Shown in pieces: positions 5,785 through 7,454 of a DNA stretch of 7,454 nt (the stretch's first letter is position 1; each line of letters begins with the position of its first letter). The DNA is taken from the NCBI GenBank assembly GCA_021783685.1, contig JAJXTQ010000091.1, positions 1 to 7,454 of the forward strand, in the 5' to 3' direction. The DNA is from Pseudomonadota bacterium. Lineage in GTDB: Bacteria > Pseudomonadota > Gammaproteobacteria > UBA5335. The notes under the pieces were generated by a model. That model did no database searches and was not told the DNA's origin. It saw nothing but the letters and a program-made list of their open reading frames with translations. The position numbers and the translations under genes are program-made.

Positions 5785-6915
5785 TCATCCCGCGCCGCCC
5801 ACCGCGCTTCTGCCCTTGGCGGGCTTGACCGCCGGCAGCGACTCCACGCGCAGCGTACTGGTCGGGAAGGCAAACCCGACTTCCAGCGCGTCGAAGCGCG
5901 CCATGATGGCCAGATTGATGGCCTGCTGGATGTCCATGTAAAGGTTGTAGTCGGGATCGAGGACGTAGTAGACCACCTCGAAGTCGAGCGAAAACTCGCC
6001 GAAACGGAAGAAATGCGCGCGGTCGAAACGGGTTTTCGGCTGCGCCTCGATGATGGCGCGCACCTCGGCGCCGAGCTTCGCCAGCGTGTCTCGGGGCGTA
6101 TCGTAGAGCACGCCGAAGGTGAAGACGATGCGCCGCTCGTACATGCGCTTGTAGTTGCGGATGCGGCTCTTGAGCAGATCGGCGTTGGAAAAGACCAACT
6201 GCTCGCCCGACAGGCTGCGCAGACGGGTGGTCTTGAGGCCGACGTGTTCGACCGTGCCCATGAGGTCGTCGACGATGACGAAATCGCCCACGACGAAGGG
6301 CTTGTCGAGGCCGATCGAGAGCGAGGCGAACAGATCGGCGAGCACGTTCTGCACGGCCAGCGCGATGGCGATGCCGCCGATACCGAGGCTGGCGACCAGC
6401 GTCGTGATGTTGAAGCCGAGGTTGTCGAGAATCATCAACAGCGCGATGGCCCAGATCGCGGTGCGCCCGACGAAGCTGATGAGCCCCACGATGGTGGCGT
6501 CGCCGCCATCCCCATGGCGGGCGCGCTGTTCGTAATTCTTGAGCCAGGCGTTGAAAACGCGCTGCGCCCACAGCGTGACCTGAAGCAGCAGCACGACTGC
6601 CGTGAGCGTCGTCAGCGCCGCATCCACCTTGGCCGGCAACTCGACGGCGCGGGCGCCGATGAACAGCGCAAGCAGCAGCAGGACGCTGCGTCGCGTGCCG
6701 GCGAGAATCTCCGCGCCATAGCCGAGCAGGGCGTGACTGGTCGCGCTGCCGCGCAGCCGCCGTTCGAGCCGCGCCCGGACTGCCGGCAGTACCGTGCCGA
6801 CGAGCAGCACAAGCCCCAGCGCGATCAGCCAGCGACCCAGCGAATTGCCCCACAGCTCGGCCTGTAGCCAGGCAAAGAGGCCTGATCCGGTCCAGTCGAT
6901 CTCGTTCCATGGCAT
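5785..6915 (-). CDS. MscS-family mechanosensitive ion channel
   Basis: This inner-membrane channel should open under membrane tension and release solutes during hypo-osmotic shock. The 376 residues include about five hydrophobic segments (about 28-46, 76-94, 104-121, 145-164 and the pore helix 172-195), more than the three of E. coli MscS. The pore helix is rich in Gly and Ala (LGIGGIAIALAVQNVLADL) and runs into the family beta domain: SIGLDKPFVVGDFV, GTVEHVGLKTTRLRS and an IRNYKR segment. A cytoplasmic alpha/beta part (about 260-355) ends in FPTSTLRVE, then a short Pro/Lys/Gly tail. ATG 6915 was chosen because GGGAG lies 9 bases upstream. The longer frame begins at a GTG (7008) and would add an Arg-rich, non-family leader. 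The gene lies 168 bp downstream of a K+ channel gene on the same strand, possibly co-transcribed. MscS paralogues differ in gating, so the exact subtype is not assigned. Confidence 0.92.
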   Translation of the reverse strand: MPWNEIDWTGSGLFAWLQAELWGNSLGRWLIALGLVLLVGTVLPAVRARLERRLRGSATSHALLGYGAEILAGTRRSVLLLLALFIGARAVELPAKVDAALTTLTAVVLLLQVTLWAQRVFNAWLKNYEQRARHGDGGDATIVGLISFVGRTAIWAIALLMILDNLGFNITTLVASLGIGGIAIALAVQNVLADLFASLSIGLDKPFVVGDFVIVDDLMGTVEHVGLKTTRLRSLSGEQLVFSNADLLKSRIRNYKRMYERRIVFTFGVLYDTPRDTLAKLGAEVRAIIEAQPKTRFDRAHFFRFGEFSLDFEVVYYVLDPDYNLYMDIQQAINLAIMARFDALEVGFAFPTSTLRVESLPAVKPAKGRSAVGGAG

Positions 6916-6923
6916 GGTGTGGC

Positions 6924-6935
6924 GCTCCCGGGAGC
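6924..6935. other. Perfect palindrome covering the mscS ribosome binding site
   Basis: GCTCCCGGGAGC is a perfect 12-bp palindrome, and its minus-strand GGGAG (6929-6925) is the mscS Shine-Dalgarno, 9 bases from the ATG at 6915. In RNA only a four-pair stem with a four-base loop could form, but dimeric protein binding or RBS masking is possible. The site also supports the choice of start. Confidence 0.4.
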
Positions 6936-6992
6936 TGGCGAGCCGGTGTGCAGCACGCGTTGACCAATGCCTGTGAAGACCGCGCGAGGCGA

Positions 6993-7006
6993 GCCGGGTT
7001 CCCGGC
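6993..7006. repeat. Inverted repeat GCCGGG-TT-CCCGGC in the channel-gene spacer
   Basis: Perfect 6-bp inverted half-sites surround two bases, midway between the K+ channel stop and the mscS start. The short centre makes a protein-binding palindrome more plausible than a hairpin. No T-tract follows on the minus strand. No function can be assigned. Confidence 0.3.
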
Positions 7007-7052
7007 ACGGCCGCTCGAGCGCATCAGATGCAGCCGCTGCTGCCGCGGGCTG

Positions 7053-7078
7053 GGGCGCGGTCGCGGTGCCCGGCGCCC
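7053..7078 (-). terminator. Weak GC hairpin after the K+ channel gene
   Basis: GGGCGC (7053-7058) and GCGCCC (7073-7078) give a 6-bp stem with a 14-base loop, 5 bases past the channel stop at 7084. No T-run follows on the minus strand. It may be a 3'-end structure, or chance in very GC-rich DNA; readthrough into mscS remains possible. Confidence 0.25.
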
Positions 7079-7083
7079 GCGAT

Positions 7084-7454
7084 TCAGAGCGCGGCGCCAC
7101 ACCGCCGGCAGTAGTGCGCGTCCGCCTCGTGCTCGCGCAGGCCGCATTGCGCGCAGGCGCGTCGATGGCGCTCGCGCTGGATCAGGGCGGTCATTTCGGC
7201 GGTGACGATGCCGGTCGGTACGGCAATGATGGCGTAGCCGGTCAGCATGGCGACGGAAGCGATGGCGCGGCCCAGGGCCGTGACCGGCGAGATGTCGCCG
7301 TAGCCGACGGTGGTGACCGTGACGATGGCCCAGTAGACGCTCACCGGGATGCTGGTGAAGCCGTTCTCCGGCCCCTCCACGACGTACATCAGGGTGCCGA
7401 AGATCACCATCAGGATGAGCACGGTGAACAGGAACACGCCGATCATATGGACGA
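7084..7454 (-). CDS. Voltage-gated-type K+ channel (Ion_trans family), C-terminal part, with zinc ribbon; cut by right edge
   Basis: Only the pore module and tail are visible; the frame continues past base 7454, so the Met at 7446 is internal. Residues are numbered from that Met. An outer helix (about 1-22) leads to the pore loop with the K+ selectivity filter TVTTVGYGD (43-51), and an inner helix follows (about 60-84, with [13 protein letters not shown]). The [12 protein letters not shown] turret and this S6 sequence are typical of prokaryotic six-helix ion transporters, so an S1-S4 sensor probably lies upstream outside the window. After the inner helix a basic linker (RERHRR) leads to C98-x2-C101-x11-C113-x2-C116, which ends four residues before the stop. 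This double CxxC should bind zinc as a small ribbon. The protein should conduct K+ across the inner membrane; the trigger is unknown. mscS lies 168 bp downstream on the same strand. Confidence 0.9.
   Translation of the reverse strand, partial: VHMIGVFLFTVLILMVIFGTLMYVVEGPENGFTSIPVSVYWAIVTVTTVGYGDISPVTALGRAIASVAMLTGYAIIAVPTGIVTAEMTALIQRERHRRACAQCGLREHEADAHYCRRCGAAL

Noticed and set aside
5533..6867. Long plus-strand open frame of 444 codons opposite mscS
   Set aside because: It is antisense to the well-supported channel gene, has biased, low-complexity composition (Asp/Glu/Gln/Arg/His) and no domain motif; it is a GC-rich shadow frame.
6916..7008. Longer mscS starting at GTG 7008
   Set aside because: The added 31 residues are Arg-rich and unlike the family, no good RBS precedes the GTG, and ATG 6915 has GGGAG at proper spacing.
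5762..7147. Minus-strand open frame of 461 codons across mscS and the channel spacer
   Set aside because: It is frame-shifted against mscS, very Arg/His-rich, and shows no family motif, while the mscS frame shows full family structure.

Overview
The window is GC-rich, densely coded bacterial chromosome. The TatD and transaldolase proteins resemble the E. coli enzymes closely in motif spacing. The other genes (diguanylate cyclase, MscS channel, plant-type ferredoxin reductase, DUF3592 protein) are common in free-living Gammaproteobacteria. I infer a high-GC gammaproteobacterium but cannot name a genus. No rRNA, tRNA, CRISPR array, insertion sequence or phage gene is visible.

Layout from left to right. 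(1) The 3' part of a membrane-anchored diguanylate cyclase (+ strand, 2-856) enters from the left edge and converges on the next block. (2) A minus-strand block at 3463-881 encodes a DUF3592 membrane protein, TatD nuclease and transaldolase. The first two overlap by ATGA and are probably translationally coupled; tal follows tatD after 76 bp. (3) An unusually AT-rich divergent intergenic region (3464-3597) carries the inverted repeat TAGTC-N4-GACTA, which fits an operator. (4) A TetR/AcrR-type repressor (+, 3598-4263) is followed by an NADH-dependent [2Fe-2S] flavoprotein reductase (+, 4385-5503). A near-consensus sigma-70 promoter overlaps the tetR stop codon, and the reductase leader can fold into a strong hairpin. 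(5) A 281-bp apparently non-coding convergent gap follows. (6) Two ion-channel genes lie on the minus strand: a voltage-gated-type K+ channel, cut by the right edge and carrying a C-terminal zinc ribbon, and downstream of it an MscS-family mechanosensitive channel.

Functionally, tal serves the non-oxidative pentose phosphate pathway and tatD serves DNA repair or degradation; both are housekeeping genes. The tetR-reductase pair looks like a small regulated electron-transfer unit whose oxygenase, hydroxylase or desaturase partner is not in the window. The two channels suggest a shared role in ion or osmotic homeostasis.

I found no clear case for a completely new multi-gene system. The most unusual items are regulatory: the promoter with its spacer palindrome, the leader hairpin whose loop can pair with the reductase Shine-Dalgarno, and the divergent operator. 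The zinc-ribbon K+ channel is the most notable protein feature.
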